A stretch of 64,000 nt of DNA from JAGNNV01 sp031412915 (GTDB lineage Bacteria; Acidobacteriota; Vicinamibacteria; Fen-336; JAGNNV01): assembly GCA_031412915.1 (NCBI GenBank), contig JANODX010000079.1, positions 9,772 through 73,771 of the forward strand, written 5' to 3'. This document shows positions 63,363 to 64,000 of the stretch, piece after piece (position 1 is the first letter of the stretch; each line of letters begins with the position of its first letter). Made by a program: the position numbers and the translations under genes. Under the pieces are notes generated by a model, which ran no database searches, was not told the DNA's origin, and saw only the letters and a program-made list of their open reading frames with translations.

Positions 63363-64000
63363 ATGAGAAACCCAAGCACCATCGCCCCAGCCATGGCCAT
63401 CCGCGGCCTGGCGTGCGCGTTCATCCTGACCGGTCTCCTCGCGCAAGCCGCTCTTGCCCAGACGGCATGGCCGACCAGGCAGTGGCCGGTTTCGAAGCCG
63501 GAGGCCGTCGGGCTCGATCCCGTGGCCATCACCAGGTTCGATGCCGAGATCGCCTCCGGCACGTACGGCAACGTCGACAGCATGCTGATCATCCGGCATG
63601 GCAAGGTCGTCTTCGATCGTTCCTACCCGCACGACTACGACCGCATCTATTCCGCGGAGGCGAGGAACCCGGGCGCCCTAAACGCGCACGATCCGACCGG
63701 GCCCTACAACTACTTCAATCCGTGGTGGCATCCCTTCTACCGGCGGGGCGATCTTCATTCCCTGCAGTCGGTGACCAAGACCGTGACCTCGGTGGTGATC
63801 GGGGTCGCCACCGCCCGCAAGGAGTTTCCTTCGCTCGACACCCCGGTGCTGAAGTTCTTCGACCCGTCCCGCGTGGCCAATGTCGACGATCGCAAGCGGC
63901 GCCTCACCATCCGCCACCTGCTCACCATGACCGCGGGCTTCGACTGGAACGAGGATCTGCCCTACGCCGATCCGAACAACACGTGCAGCGTCATGGAGGC
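63363..64000 (+). CDS. Exported serine beta-lactamase-like hydrolase, 3' end beyond window
   Basis: The ATG at 63363 opens a frame that runs to the window end without a stop. The visible 212 codons give a signal peptide (about 1-32, ending ALAQ). Next come KPEAVGLDPVAITRFDAEI and LIIRHGKVVFDRSY, the lead of class C-type serine hydrolases, and then SVTKTVTSVVIGVA, which contains the Ser-x-x-Lys motif. An unusual 30-residue insertion with EARNPGALNAHDPTGPYNYFNPWW precedes the nucleophile. It would be a periplasmic or secreted esterase or peptidase. The gene is divergent from the sulfatase-fold lipoprotein. Confidence 0.8.
   Translation, partial: MRNPSTIAPAMAIRGLACAFILTGLLAQAALAQTAWPTRQWPVSKPEAVGLDPVAITRFDAEIASGTYGNVDSMLIIRHGKVVFDRSYPHDYDRIYSAEARNPGALNAHDPTGPYNYFNPWWHPFYRRGDLHSLQSVTKTVTSVVIGVATARKEFPSLDTPVLKFFDPSRVANVDDRKRRLTIRHLLTMTAGFDWNEDLPYADPNNTCSVME

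Noticed and set aside
1..64000. CRISPR arrays, tRNA or rRNA genes, insertion sequences
   Set aside because: No regularly spaced short repeats, no tRNA cloverleaf-like segment and no transposase-like reading frame were noticed on either strand.

Overview
The window is high-G+C bacterial chromosomal DNA. Two Oar-type TonB-dependent receptors carry an N-terminal carboxypeptidase-regulatory-like domain. Beside them are a run of PQQ-like beta-propeller proteins, many Tat- or Sec-exported enzymes, sulfatase-fold/TPR proteins and a giant Calx-beta protein. This mix fits Acidobacteriota (Vicinamibacteria or Thermoanaerobaculia type) best. That is an inference from gene families; no rRNA, tRNA or ribosomal protein gene is present to confirm it. 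I see no CRISPR array, phage module or transposase.

Layout. 1-3.7 kb is a gene graveyard: the end of a membrane protein, a 23-residue membrane peptide, a proline-rich hexapeptide-repeat secreted protein, a truncated and internally deleted class A penicillin-binding protein, a YtxH-like remnant abutting it, a 24-bp perfect palindrome and a small esterase. 3.7-8.8 kb holds a large FtsX-type permease without its ATPase, a small DMT-like membrane protein and an MFS transporter. 8.8-19.3 kb is a probable six-gene operon: a HupE/UreJ-like membrane protein, four different exported PQQ-like propeller proteins and a TonB-dependent receptor. A Tat-exported GMC oxidoreductase converges on it.

20.9-29.4 kb has a DUF6036 nucleotidyltransferase-like pair that resembles a toxin-antitoxin locus, a methyltransferase, an M36/thermolysin-like protease, an NTF2-like secreted protein, an exported alpha/beta hydrolase, a class V aminotransferase-like protein and an M24 peptidase. 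The hydrolase gene lies between the intact aminotransferase gene and a decayed partial copy of its 3' end, which itself abuts a truncated thpR. 29.5-37.9 kb contains a large esterase, a GT-C glycosyltransferase with a discoidin-like C-terminus, a serine beta-lactamase-like hydrolase, a second exported alpha/beta hydrolase related to the first, a truncated low-molecular-weight phosphatase-like gene and a DUF5009-type acyltransferase.

38.07-49.72 kb is one 3,883-codon gene. It encodes a secreted protein with four long Asp-box propeller blocks separated by eleven Calx-beta domains. 50.0-53.4 kb is a signalling cluster: a FIST sensor and a PAS-GGDEF-EAL protein in one operon, with a convergent STAS protein. 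53.6-64 kb holds an exported amidohydrolase, a TIGR02206-type membrane protein, a second TonB-dependent receptor with a palindromic operator-like site upstream and a terminator downstream, two translationally coupled sulfatase-fold/TPR proteins lacking the formylglycine cysteine, and the start of another serine hydrolase.

Overall the window is devoted to the cell envelope: uptake and processing of peptides or oligosaccharides and probable surface adhesion. The most promising uncharacterised units are the 8.8-19.3 kb operon and the giant protein.
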